Of a DNA stretch of 64,000 nt, positions 31,809 to 41,574 are shown piece after piece. Positions within the stretch are counted from its first letter, which is position 1. Each line of letters opens with the position of its first letter. The notes beneath the pieces are model-generated. The model worked only from the letters and a program-made list of their open reading frames with translations. It was not told where the DNA came from and did not search any database. A program made the translations under genes and the position numbers. Source of the DNA: DATCJA01 sp963814955 (GTDB taxonomy: Bacteria > Acidobacteriota > Vicinamibacteria > Vicinamibacterales > UBA2999); assembly GCA_963814955.1 (NCBI GenBank), contig CAWFEX010000006.1, forward strand, positions 62,001 to 126,000, in the 5' to 3' direction.

Positions 31809-32707
31809 CGGCGCGCATTGCGATTTCCATACTCGCCGCGCTCGCGGCGCTGCTGTCCGCAGATCTGATGCGGGCCCAAGGGTTGGGATTTCGGCGCGCG
31901 CCCGGAGCAGTGTACGACGTCGATTTCCCGGGCAAGCCATCGGGTCCCGCGCCGCGGCGCACTCTGGCGGGCGTCTGGGAATTCGCCAAGGGCGGTGCCG
32001 AAGGTATTCAGGCCGATGGAGCGAAGGCAATGCCGTCGGACGGCAGGCCGGAACATCAGCTGCCATTCACGCCCGAGGGCCGCGCGGCTTTCATGGCCAA
32101 CAAGCCGACGTATGGGTTCACCGCCGTGGCCCCCGCGTTGACCAACGATCCGATGCCCGGCTGCGATCCGCAGGGTTTTCCGCGGATCGTGCTGCACAAC
32201 GCGCACACCGAACAGATCCTCGAGACCCCGACGCAGGTCGTGATTCTGTATCAGTTCAACAAGAAGTGGCGCGTCATCTGGACCGACGGCCGAACGCTGC
32301 CGAAGGATCCTGAAAATCCAGGGTGGGCGATCAAAGATTCACCGCCGCCGGAGTCGCGCTGGTGGGGCTACTCGGTTGGGCGATGGACGGACGACTATAC
32401 GTTCGTCGCCGAATCGAACGGGTTCGACGACCGCACCTGGCTCGACAACGCCGGCCGGCCCCACAGCACGATGATGAAGGTCATCGAAACGTACCGCCGC
32501 GTCGACGCCGACCACATCGAGAAGACGATCACGATTGACGATCCGAAGTACTACACCCGGCCGTGGGTCGCGCTGGACAGACTCCCGTACCGGCTCCAGT
32601 CGCAGTCGTTCGAAATCCCCGAACAAGAGTGCGTGCCGTCTGAAACGGCGAAGTACAACCGCTTGTTTGGCGATCCTGCCAGCGGCGTGGACACGCCCGC
32701 CAAATAG
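31805..32707 (+). CDS. Secreted hypothetical protein coupled to DUF6152
   Basis: A signal peptide (MTARIAISILAALAALLSADL, ending near RAQG) precedes a 275-residue domain with TLAGVWEFAKGG, NDPMPGCDPQGFPRI, QVVILYQFNKKWRVIWTDGR and a C-terminal TRPWVALDRLPYRLQ. It is related to the protein at 30075-31206 but intact. It is translationally coupled to DUF6152, so the two products probably act together in the envelope. No enzymatic motif is apparent. Confidence 0.75.
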   Translation: MTARIAISILAALAALLSADLMRAQGLGFRRAPGAVYDVDFPGKPSGPAPRRTLAGVWEFAKGGAEGIQADGAKAMPSDGRPEHQLPFTPEGRAAFMANKPTYGFTAVAPALTNDPMPGCDPQGFPRIVLHNAHTEQILETPTQVVILYQFNKKWRVIWTDGRTLPKDPENPGWAIKDSPPPESRWWGYSVGRWTDDYTFVAESNGFDDRTWLDNAGRPHSTMMKVIETYRRVDADHIEKTITIDDPKYYTRPWVALDRLPYRLQSQSFEIPEQECVPSETAKYNRLFGDPASGVDTPAK

Positions 32708-32827
32708 GCTGTCAGCGCCAGGCGCTCGCGACCAACCGAGGAACTCGGTCTGTGCGCTTCCACGGATTCGTGCCCGGTCGTGGTCTTGGCAAAAGTCGGG
32801 CGCCGAAATCTCCGATAATGACTCTTA

Positions 32828-34172
32828 GTGGACAACGCTCACTCACGCGTGTACGGCCGCGGCGCCACCGTCGAACGTCGGGACTGGCGCTCATACGTTC
32901 CCGAAGGCGTGCGCCCGTACATCGAGGGTGCGCCGTTGGCGGCGTTTTTTCTCGGCGTCTCTTCGGGCGCACCCTACGCGATGATCGGTGCCACGCTGAC
33001 CACCCGACTTGCACAGTACGGGATCACGAAGAGCGCAGTGACGCTGTTCGCGCTGACGTTTCTCGCGTACAACTTCAAGTTCCTCTGGGCGCCGCTCGTC
33101 GACAACGTTCGCATGCCGCTGCTCGGTCGCTTTGGCCAGCGGCGCTCGTGGTTGTGGTTGACCGCGGTCTTTGTGATGGCCACGATCGCCTTTCTCGGCA
33201 GCGTCGACCCGCAGCAGGCGCTGAGCGCGGTCGCGATCGCTGCCATCCTCGTCGGCGTTGCCGGTGCCACCTACGACATCATCATTGACGCGTATCGTAT
33301 CGAGCTGCTCGAATCACGTCAGCTGGGCGTTGGCTCGGGCATGTTCCAGTACGGCTGGAGGATCGGCGCGGCATCGGCCGGTGCCCTGGCGCTCGTTGTC
33401 GCCGCGCGCTATGGCTGGACCGCCGCCTATACGGCATGCGCGGCTGTTCGCGCTGCCGGCGATGCTCGTCGGCGTCGTCATGGGCGAGCCGCGGCGGCAT
33501 CGCGAACCCGCCGCGCCGCGCGGCGCCATTCAAGCCGTCATTGCGTATTTCAGTCCGCTTGCCGAGTTCGTCAAACGCCAGGGCGCGCTGGTCGTCCTGA
33601 TTTTCGTTCTGATCCACAAGATTGGCGACACGCTCGCGAACCTGACGCTGCGGTTGCTGTTCAATGATCTCGGATTCACCAACGACGAAATCGCGTTTTA
33701 CGACGTCGGCATCGGGTTCGTCGCGCTGCTGGCTGGCGTGTTCGTCGGAGGGATTCTCTATGCGAAGCTCGGGATGAAACGGTCGGTGCTCATCAGCCTG
33801 GTGCTGATGGCCGTCTCGAATTTCGGCTTTGCCGCGCTCGCCGCGGCGGGCCATACGAACATCGGCATGGCTGCCGTCATCGGCTTCGAGAACTTTGCCA
33901 GCGGCATCGGCGGTGTGACCGTCGTCGCCTATCTATCAGCGCTGTGCAATCTGCGGTTCACTGCCACGCAATATGCGATGCTTTCCGCGCTCGCAAGCAT
34001 CGCCGGACGGTTCCTCACCGGCACCACGGCCGGGTCGTTGATCGAGGGTATGGGCTACGTCGGCTTCTACTTGCTGACGACGTTCATTGCCATGCCGGGC
34101 GTGATTCTCTTCTGGTACATGATCCGTTCCGGTCTTGCGGACATATCAATGGGGTCGGCAGGCAAGGACTAG
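32828..34172 (+). CDS. AmpG-like MFS permease (one frameshift)
   Basis: The protein resembles AmpG-type permeases: FFLGVSSGAPYAMIGATL in helix 1, the YNFKFLWAPLVDNVRMPLLG loop, a VGVAGATYDIIIDAYRIELL segment matching the family's ATQDI.IDAYR motif, and later RQGALVVLIFVLIHKIGDTLA. AmpG imports anhydromuropeptides during wall recycling and can influence beta-lactamase induction. The frame breaks near 33445 inside a helix and resumes with LFALPAMLVGVVMG. Rejoined length is about 448 residues. The GTG start at 32828 is the first in frame and could be too long. Confidence 0.8.
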
Positions 34173-34201
34173 AACCGGTTTCATACCGACGTAGGTTGAT
34201 G

Positions 34202-34497
34202 TCACATAACCGCCCAACGGCGCAGCAGGTTGTGATACACGGCCGTGAGCTGCACAGGTGTCGGGCTGTTTGGAATCTCGGTCGCCACCCGTTGAATCGC
34301 GCAGTCCAGGTCGAATAGCAACGTCCGCTCGGCATCGTCGCGAACCATACTTTGAATCCAGAAGAATGAAGCAATGCGCGCTCCGCGCGAGACGGGCCGC
34401 ACATTGTGAAGGCTCGTGGACGGATACAAGACGAGGTGCCCGGCGGGGAGCTTCACGCTGTGGACGCCGTAGGCGCGGACTCCGTCATGTATCGTGA
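34202..34497 (-). pseudogene. 3' half of a PKHD-type hydroxylase gene (PiuC family)
   Basis: The minus strand encodes YGVHSVKLPAGHLVLYPSTS and ASFFWIQSMVRDDAERTLLF through VYHNLLRRWA, the C-terminal half of Fe(II)/2-oxoglutarate PKHD hydroxylases, including the second metal His and the RGARIASFF cosubstrate Arg. The N-terminal half with the HxD motif is absent: similarity ends abruptly near 34497, and the upstream codons are antisense to another gene fragment. A true start is missing, so this is a truncated relic or a rearrangement junction. Confidence 0.8.
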
Positions 34498-34750
34498 GGC
34501 CCTCGCGACTGCGGCCGAGGCACGCGGCTGGTCCGTGCATTGGTACGACCGCGACCGCGTGTTTCGCGACGCAGCGGCGGCGCTCGGCCGCGAAGACGTC
34601 AATGCTTTCCTGTGCGCGATGGGCCGAACACTCGGACCACCCTGGCGGGCCAGACACAAACTTGCGGCGGCTGCGGCGCTGGCGGCCGCAGGACGTCCCG
34701 GGGCGCAGCAGGCCGCCGACACGCAAGCGAATGTCGACGAGCCTGCTTGA
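34488..34750 (+). pseudogene. 3' fragment of a hypothetical gene
   Basis: The plus strand encodes ALATAAEARGWSVHWYDRDRV, then FRDAAAALGREDVNAFLCAM and LGPPWRARHKLAAAAALAAA, ending at 34750. It looks like the C-terminal part of a conserved hypothetical protein whose members carry an upstream nucleotide-binding-like segment. The start is lost at the same point, about 34490, where the oppositely oriented PKHD hydroxylase fragment begins. Function unknown. Confidence 0.5.
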
Positions 34751-34837
34751 CACCTCCGGTCACGGATGCCAGAGTGTGGCGGCGGTCCGGAACCCCGCGC
34801 TTCATCTCATAAATCTTGCTTTCTTGCGTTGGTGGTC

Positions 34838-36472
34838 ATGATGGGAAGACGTCCATTTGTGGTCTTGGGAGGGGTGGCATTCGTCGCCGCCGCCGCTGCG
34901 GGCTGCGCCCGTACTTCGGAGGGACAGTCGGTTTCGTCAATCGCGCAGGTGCGGCAGATGGCATATCTCAAGGCTGCCAACCCTGATATGGGCGACCACT
35001 TCGCCTGCGGCGGGTCGCTGCCGGGCCACATCGGCAACGCGGTCGCCATCAGCGCCGACGGCAACACCATCGTGGTCGGCGCGCCGCACGAGAGCAGCGC
35101 TGCGCGCGGAATCAACGGGAACGCAGCCGATAACTCGCTGTACGCCGCGGGTGCCGTTTACGTCTTCGTGCGCCGTGGCGCCGCGTGGGTGCAGCAGGCT
35201 TACGTCAAGGCTTCGAATGCCGGCCAGAGCGATCTCTTCGGAATGAACGTCGCCGTGAGCGCCGACGGCAACACGATGGCCGTCTCCGCGCCATGGGAGC
35301 GCAGCGCTGCCACCGGCATCAACGGTGACCAGAGCGACGATTCGCTGGCCCAGGCCGGAGCGGTGTACGTCTTCACCCGTGCGGGTGATTCCTGGTCCCA
35401 GCAGGCCTATGTCAAGGCGTCGAACACCGGACGACGCCCCGCGGGTGAAGGCGATCTGCTCGCCGACGGCGACCAATTCGGCTTTTCGCTCGCCCTGAGC
35501 GGCGACGGCAATACGATGGCCGTCGGCGCGACCACTGAAGACAGCGCGGCTACCGGTATCAACGGAGATCAGGCGAACGACTCGGCCCAATCCGCCGGCG
35601 CGGTGTACCTGTTCGCGCGGACGGGCAACACCTGGACACAGCAGGCCTATCTCAAGGGGTCGAACACCGAAGCGGCCGATCTGTTCGGCTACGACGTGAG
35701 CCTGAGTCATGACGGCAATACCCTGGCGGCGGCCGGCTACGATGAGGATGGCCCCGGACGCGGCGTCAACGTCGATCAGGGGAATGGCAGGAACGGGTCC
35801 GGCGCGATTTACGTCTTCAGCCGAACGGGTACTAACTGGCGGCAGGATGCGTACCTGAAGGGATCCCGCTCCGAGGGCAACGACGCACTCGGCTTCTCGG
35901 TTGCCATCAGCGGCGACGGCAATACCATCGTCGCAGGAGCTGGGGATGAGTCGTGCCTCGTCGGCGGCATCAACCCCTCGGGGTGCGACACCGACAAGCC
36001 CGCGGACGCGTCGGGCGGCTCGGCAGGCGCCGCGTACGTCTGGGCGCGCAGCGGCAATATGTGGGCGGAACAGGCGTTCATCAAAGCGTCCAATCCGGAT
36101 CTGCAGGACTTGTTCGGCGCCAACGTCGCCGTCAGCGGGGATGGCAACACGGTGCTCGTGGGTGCGGCGATGGAGGACAGCCGCGCGCGGGGCGTGAACG
36201 GCGAACAGCAGGACGACTCAGCTACCGAGAGCGGCGCTGCCTATCTCTTCACGCGCTCCGGCACGACGTGGAGCCAGCGGGCCTACATCAAAGCCGAAAA
36301 CGCCGAGGAGTTTGACGAATTCGGGACCTCGGTCGCTGTGAGCCGCGATGGTCGAAGGCTGATCATCGGCGCGCGCATGGAAAGCAGCGGCGCGGCCGGC
36401 ATCAACGGCAACCAGAGCGACAACTCCATGCCGCAGGCAGGCGCGGTGTATGTGTGGGAGATGGCGCGATAG
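34838..36472 (+). CDS. FG-GAP repeat lipoprotein
   Basis: A lipoprotein signal (lipobox AAAAGC) is followed by about seven repeats of 60-70 residues, each with AYxKASN, a DxFG turn, VAVSxDGNTxxVGA, an ExSxAxGINGxQ segment and AGAVYVFxRxG. This is an FG-GAP/integrin-type beta-propeller pattern, so the protein is probably a surface-anchored propeller involved in binding. The GING..Q.D.S loops may bind calcium. Repeat similarity within the gene is high. Either ATG at 34838 or 34841 could start translation. Confidence 0.85.
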   Translation: MMGRRPFVVLGGVAFVAAAAAGCARTSEGQSVSSIAQVRQMAYLKAANPDMGDHFACGGSLPGHIGNAVAISADGNTIVVGAPHESSAARGINGNAADNSLYAAGAVYVFVRRGAAWVQQAYVKASNAGQSDLFGMNVAVSADGNTMAVSAPWERSAATGINGDQSDDSLAQAGAVYVFTRAGDSWSQQAYVKASNTGRRPAGEGDLLADGDQFGFSLALSGDGNTMAVGATTEDSAATGINGDQANDSAQSAGAVYLFARTGNTWTQQAYLKGSNTEAADLFGYDVSLSHDGNTLAAAGYDEDGPGRGVNVDQGNGRNGSGAIYVFSRTGTNWRQDAYLKGSRSEGNDALGFSVAISGDGNTIVAGAGDESCLVGGINPSGCDTDKPADASGGSAGAAYVWARSGNMWAEQAFIKASNPDLQDLFGANVAVSGDGNTVLVGAAMEDSRARGVNGEQQDDSATESGAAYLFTRSGTTWSQRAYIKAENAEEFDEFGTSVAVSRDGRRLIIGARMESSGAAGINGNQSDNSMPQAGAVYVWEMAR

Positions 36473-36531
36473 GGAACGCAAAGGTCCGTAGACTTTCAAT
36501 ATCCGCCTAGTCCCGGTCGTGGCGGCATTCA

Positions 36532-37398
36532 GTGCCAAATACACTCCTGGTTACGGCGATCTTGCTGACGGGAATGTTGATCTTGTTCCTGTGGCTGGAA
36601 CGCCGCACGCCGCTGCGCTCTTGGACGCATGCGCTGCTACCGCGGCTACTGTTAAACGCGGCCGTCGCAGGCCTGGCATTCCTGACCGCGGCGCTGCTTA
36701 TTCGTCCAGTCGTTACTTCGCTCCTTGACGGGGCGGGGGCAGATTCATTCGGCTTCTTGGGTATCGTTCCACTGTCACCGGCGGTCCATTTTGCCTTCGG
36801 GTTCCTCCTGATGGACCTGAGTTTTTACTACTGGCATGTAGCCAACCACCGCCTTCCTTTTCTGTGGCGCTTCCACAACGTGCATCACTTTGATCCGGAT
36901 CTGGATGTCTCGACGGCGGTACGGTTCCATTTTGGAGAGGTCGCACTCTCCGCGGCATTTCGCGTCGTGCAAGTGACCGTCATTGGCCCGAGCGGTTGGA
37001 CGTACGTCATCTACGAATTGGCATTCCAGGCCAACACGCTCTTCCACCACAGCAACGTAAAACTGCCGATCACGCTTGAACGTGTGCTGAATTGGGTGTT
37101 AGTCACCCCGCGCATGCACGGTATCCACCATTCCCAAGTTCGCGATGAGACCAACTCGAACTACTCCGTTGTGTTCTCATGGTGGGATCGACTGCATCGC
37201 AGCATCGGCCTGGACATCCCACAATCAGCCATCGTCATCGGAGTTCCCGGCTACTCGCAGCCGGCCGACAACCACTTTTGGAATGTGTGTGTCGTGCCGT
37301 TTCAACGGCAACGACAATACTGGCGAGATTCCGATGATCCAGCGATCGCAATTCGGTCCCGTTCCCGCACGGCAACCCGTCATTGGCTAGCCGACTGA
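36532..37398 (+). CDS. Sterol desaturase / fatty acid hydroxylase family membrane protein
   Basis: The 288-residue protein has four or so transmembrane helices and the diiron His clusters of the superfamily: YYWHVANH (HxxxH), RFHNVHHFD (HxxHH), LFHHSN and MHGIHHSQ. These enzymes hydroxylate or desaturate lipids at a non-heme diiron centre in the membrane. The lipid substrate is unknown. The start is a GTG at 36532 without an obvious ribosome binding site. The 3' end converges on the third TonB receptor gene. Confidence 0.87.
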   Translation: MPNTLLVTAILLTGMLILFLWLERRTPLRSWTHALLPRLLLNAAVAGLAFLTAALLIRPVVTSLLDGAGADSFGFLGIVPLSPAVHFAFGFLLMDLSFYYWHVANHRLPFLWRFHNVHHFDPDLDVSTAVRFHFGEVALSAAFRVVQVTVIGPSGWTYVIYELAFQANTLFHHSNVKLPITLERVLNWVLVTPRMHGIHHSQVRDETNSNYSVVFSWWDRLHRSIGLDIPQSAIVIGVPGYSQPADNHFWNVCVVPFQRQRQYWRDSDDPAIAIRSRSRTATRHWLAD

Positions 37399-37467
37399 GT
37401 CCCGGAACGCTTCTGGCTCGCCTCGCTGCAACAAGAACGTGATGCCGATGGACGCCGGTTGTACTCG

Positions 37468-40378
37468 CTAGAACTTGAAGCGGATGCCCAGCTCCGCCTC
37501 CTGGCGCGCACCCGCGACCGAGTAGGTGCCAAACGCATTGGAAGTCGAAGTGTTGATGAATGCTCCGCCGGTGCCGCCAATCAAGTTGTCGCGGCCGAAC
37601 AGGTTCAGCACCTGCGCGCTGACTTCAACGCTGCGTTCCCCGGGCAGCGCGAACGAGCGGCTGACGCGGATATCCACGCGGTTGTAGTCGCTGCTCTCGA
37701 TCTGGCTCGCGGGAATCGGCCCCAGGTTGCGCACGGCGCGCCACGCGTTGACCAGCTCCAGCAGCCTCGACGTCCCGTCCGTGTCCCGTCCCGCCATGTT
37801 CGTCGTCACGCCAGGAACGAGATCGACGACGCCGTCGCCGGTCAGGTCAACGCCGCTGCTGGCGTCAAACGGCAGTGCACTGCGAAGCGTCCAGACGGCA
37901 CCGAACGTCACGCTGTATGGAAGCCGCGCGGATCCGCTGGCGACGAGCGTGTGCTTGCGGCCGCTCGGTCCTTCCTGCAGCTCCGGATGGTAGAAGTCGG
38001 AGATGTTCGCGACGTTGTTCCGCGTCCATTCGCGCGTATACGAGACGATGTACTGGTAGTTGTCGGCGTAGCGCTTGTCGAGCCGCACATAGAGCGCCCG
38101 ATAGTTGTGCCAGCCGTTGGACGCCAACTGGGTGATGTTGCCCCACGTCGCGAGCGGCCGCCGGGCATCGAGTTGCGCCTGCGTAAACGCGCTGGTCGTC
38201 GCCGCCTGCGCGGCCGTCAGCGTCTTGAAGTCGAAGAACGGCACCGGCTGATTGATGTTCTGCGTCCGCGAGAGGTGCCGCAGGTTTGTGTAGACGCCGT
38301 CGACGTGAATCGCGAGGCTCGGCCGCAGCTGCTGCGATACGCCGGCGGTGACCGTGTCGCCGTAGCCGTTCCTGATCCTGTCGTCCAGGATATTGACGTT
38401 CGGGCGCGTGGATGCCGACACGAAGGAATCCGGCGACAGACCACCATACGGGTCGGGATACGACGGATTGTTGATCGTGACGCTATTCTGCTTCAGCGTG
38501 TCGGCTTCGTTCCGCAGCGAGCCGCCTGAAATGTATTGATAGAAGCGTCCGTACGCTACGCGAACGAGCGACCGGCCCTCGTTTGGATCCCACGCGACGC
38601 CAATGCGTGGTGCAAAGTTGTCGGCCTCGCCCCGTCGCGACTTCGGATCGATCAGCTCACGCAGGCGCTCCCGTCCGGTGAAGTCGAAGTGGTAGTTCAG
38701 CGAGTGATACTGGATGTCGTAGCGCACGCCGATGTTGAATGTCAGCTGGCTGATCGGCCGCCATTCGTCCTGCACATAAGCATTGAACCAGTACCTGCTC
38801 GAGCCGCCGTGAGTTGGCCGGGAACGACGCCGTGAACGTCCGGGGCGACCTGAGCGCGGCGATCGAGGCGTCGCTGCCATCGAAGAGCTGATCGTTGGCG
38901 AAGGTCCAGGTGCCGACGTTCGGCGCGTTGTCCTCGGGCGAGATGAAACGCTCGTGCGCGCCGCCGAACTTCCACTGGTGCGAGCCGCGCGACAGGGTGA
39001 AATCGTCCTTGACCTCGAAGCGGTTGGTCCATTGGATGCTGCCGCTCGTGGACCCCCAGCGCAGGCTCGGAAAGTTGTAGACCTGCGTATACAGCTCAAA
39101 CCGTTCGGCCGGGAAGCTCCCCGGCTCCTGCCACAGCGGCGTTCCCGGAGGCCCGGTCTGATTGCGCAGCCGCGCCGGCCACTGGACGCGCAACTCATTG
39201 AGCGTCGAGTTGTTGAGCACCCAGTTGTGGCCGGTGACCGCGGTATCGCGCGGCGACTGCACATAGGTGCCGTTGAATGCGGCGTTGATGCCGCCGCAGC
39301 TCTCGCAATCGATGTGCTCCCAGTCGAGCGCGTAGCGGGTGAAGAGGCTCTGGGACTCGTTGAGCTGGACGTCGACGCGCCCGAAGAATTTCCGACGCAG
39401 GTAGTTGGTCGGAAACGTTCCGTGCAGCGCGCTGTAGAACTGCGGCTGCGCGGAGTTGACAGTGAACGACTTCTTCTCGGTCAGCAGCTCGACCGCGCCG
39501 TAGAAATGCATTCGGTCCTGGATGATCGGTCCGCCCATGCCGAAGCCGTGCTGATAGCGGCGGTATGGCGGCTTCGACGGGTCGACGCGCTCCTGGTCGC
39601 GCGTGATGGCGTTGAGACTCTTGTCCTTGAAGTACTCGAGCACCTCGCCGCTGTAGCGGTTCGTCCCGCTCCGTGTGACCGTGCTCACCAGCCCGGCCAC
39701 GTTGCCGCCATGCTCGGCCGAGGCCTGCGCGATGTTCACCTTGAACTCACGCACGGCCAGCTGCGGCATCTCCGCATGCTGCTGGCCCGAGTTGGGCGAG
39801 CGGTTCTCGGCGCCGTCGACGAAGTACGCATTCATCTGGTTGTTGATCTGCCCGGCGCCGATGTTCGCCTGCGAGCGCCGCACCTGCGTGTTGTCCATGT
39901 TGGTGCCCGGCAGCAGCAGCACGAGGCTGGCGGGCTGGCGGTCGGCCATTGGCAGCGTGTCGATCTGTTCCTGCGTGATCACCTGCGCGACTTCAGCCCT
40001 GGTCACTTCGATGACCGGCGCCACGCCGCTGACCGTGACGCTCTCCTGCAGCCCTTGCACCTGCATGGAGATGTTTTGCTGCAGATCGAGGCCGATGGTG
40101 ACGGTCAGCCGATCGACCGCCACGTTCGCAAATCCCTGCAGCTCTGCCTGCAGTTGGTAGGTGCCCGGCTGCAGTCCCGCAAAGCGATAGGTCCCGTCGG
40201 CTTCGCTCGCGATCGTTCGCTGGACGCCGGTATCGACATTGCGCACAGTCAGCGACACGCCGGGCAGAACGCCGCCCTGCGCATCCGTCACGGTGCCTTG
40301 AATCTGCCCGACCACTTGCGCGTGCACGGGCAACGCGAGTCCAACCAGCAGTGCGAGAGCCATCAAAACCTGGAACAT
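37468..40378 (-). CDS. TonB-dependent receptor with carboxypeptidase-regulatory-like domain, third (one frameshift)
   Basis: Signal peptide (MFQVLMALALLVGLALPVHA), regulatory-like domain (GQIQGTVTDAQGGVLPGVSL), plug domain (LPMADRQPASLVLLLPGTN, MNAYFVDGAENRS) and Oar-type barrel ending in GIRFKF are all visible. Near 38815 the frame shifts between ASFPANSR and YWFNAYVQDEWRP, a conserved barrel motif. Rejoined length is about 970 residues. It is an outer-membrane receptor of unknown ligand. It differs from the other two receptors in the plug region and in an insertion with paired Cys (CESCGG). The gene is divergent from the bicupin gene. Confidence 0.88.
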
Positions 40379-40684
40379 CTGCGCTCTTCCTTTGGTGAAA
40401 CGGGGCGATTGAGGAGGAATCCGGAAAAACGCGAGAAACTTGCGCTATCAGCCGATGTTTGTCAAGGAGATACCGGTTGACTCATTCGACCCGGTGCCAC
40501 GCGCAGGTGCCACGCAGCACCTCGGCCAGGCGTCGTGTGTGACCTCCGCCTTCGCGACCGCCTAGATATGCCGCACGCGGGCGCCACTCGTGGTGCCTGC
40601 GCCAGCTCGTTCAGCGCGGCCAAAAGGGCGGTGGTAGCTGGCATGCCCACGATGGTAAGGTGAGTCCGATTCGGCAGGACGCCT
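40379..40684. other. Intergenic region between divergent genes
   Basis: About 300 bp separate the receptor gene (minus) from the bicupin gene (plus). It must hold both promoters, but I cannot point to convincing -35/-10 pairs. A minus-strand reading with LTIVGMPATTALLAALNELAQ looks protein-like but has no family match or start that I trust. Confidence 0.4.
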
Positions 40685-41557
40685 ATGACCATCCACAAGC
40701 GAGGCACGTTGCCTTTGTACGCGGCCACCGTTGTTGTGACCGTGGCCGCGGCTTCTCTCTCGATCCAGCACCCGTACGGCGCACAGGCGGTCGCGATAGA
40801 CCGGGGCAGCCGAGACTACACGCTGCCTGACCAGATGCAGTGGAGAGATACTGAGAATGGCAAGACGTCGAATCTCTACGGCGATCCCTCCAAGCCGGGC
40901 CTCTACGCCTACATCCTGAAGCGTGGCCCGAACGTGTGGAGCAAGCCGCACTTTCACGACAACGACCGCTTCGTGACAGTGCTCGAGGGCACGTTCTGGG
41001 TGGGCACCGGAAGATTCGATCCGCAACGCACCGTGCCGTTGAAGGCCGGCTCGTTCGTAAGAGACGTCGCGGGCGGCATTCATTTCGAGGGAACGAAAGA
41101 CGACGGTGCCACGCTGTACTTCGTGGGAATAGGGCCGTCGCCAGGCCATCCGGCGGAGCCGAGCACGACCACCGCCTCCGGATCGGGGACCGACGTGATC
41201 GATCCGGCGGTCAGGCAGATTCAGCGGGTCGAGAACATGCCGAAGGAATCGTTCGTCCTGTATGGCGACTCGAGCAAACCCGGCCTCTACCTGCAGTACC
41301 AGAGACGGGCACCGAATAATTGGAGCCGCCCGCACTATCACCCGATCGACCGTGTCGTCATGGTGATGGGCGGCACGATGTGGATCGGCACGGAACCGAG
41401 CGGCGACAGGACCAGGACGGTCGGGGTGCCGAAGGGCGGATTCATCCGCGATATCGCGCAAGGTGTCCACTACGATGGGTCAGGGAACGATCCGATGTGG
41501 ATTCAGATTGCCGGCGTCGGGCCCACGGCGACTACCAATGTCGATCCACCGAAGTAG
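40685..41557 (+). CDS. Secreted bicupin protein
   Basis: A signal peptide precedes two homologous cupin domains. The first has SKPHFHDNDRFVTVLEGTFW (H-x-H and an acidic ligand position), the second SRPHYHPIDRVVMVMGGTMW, and each is introduced by LYGDPSKPGLY or VLYGDSSKPGLY. The pattern shows an internal duplication. Exported bicupins bind a metal ion and can act as dioxygenases or isomerases or simply bind ligands. The substrate is unknown. The stop is 17 bp from the converging stop of the last nitrate-transport gene, so the two transcripts meet here. Confidence 0.8.
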   Translation: MTIHKRGTLPLYAATVVVTVAAASLSIQHPYGAQAVAIDRGSRDYTLPDQMQWRDTENGKTSNLYGDPSKPGLYAYILKRGPNVWSKPHFHDNDRFVTVLEGTFWVGTGRFDPQRTVPLKAGSFVRDVAGGIHFEGTKDDGATLYFVGIGPSPGHPAEPSTTTASGSGTDVIDPAVRQIQRVENMPKESFVLYGDSSKPGLYLQYQRRAPNNWSRPHYHPIDRVVMVMGGTMWIGTEPSGDRTRTVGVPKGGFIRDIAQGVHYDGSGNDPMWIQIAGVGPTATTNVDPPK

Positions 41558-41574
41558 CTCCGGCCATCCAGGAC

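Noticed and set aside
38954..40480. Long plus-strand open frame (508 codons) opposite the third TonB receptor gene
   Set aside because: It lies entirely antisense to clear plug and barrel domains; its composition (Arg, His, Leu and Val rich) is that of a high-GC shadow frame and no domain is recognisable.
40462..40728. Small minus-strand gene before the bicupin gene
   Set aside because: It overlaps the bicupin signal-peptide codons and has no family match or ribosome binding site.
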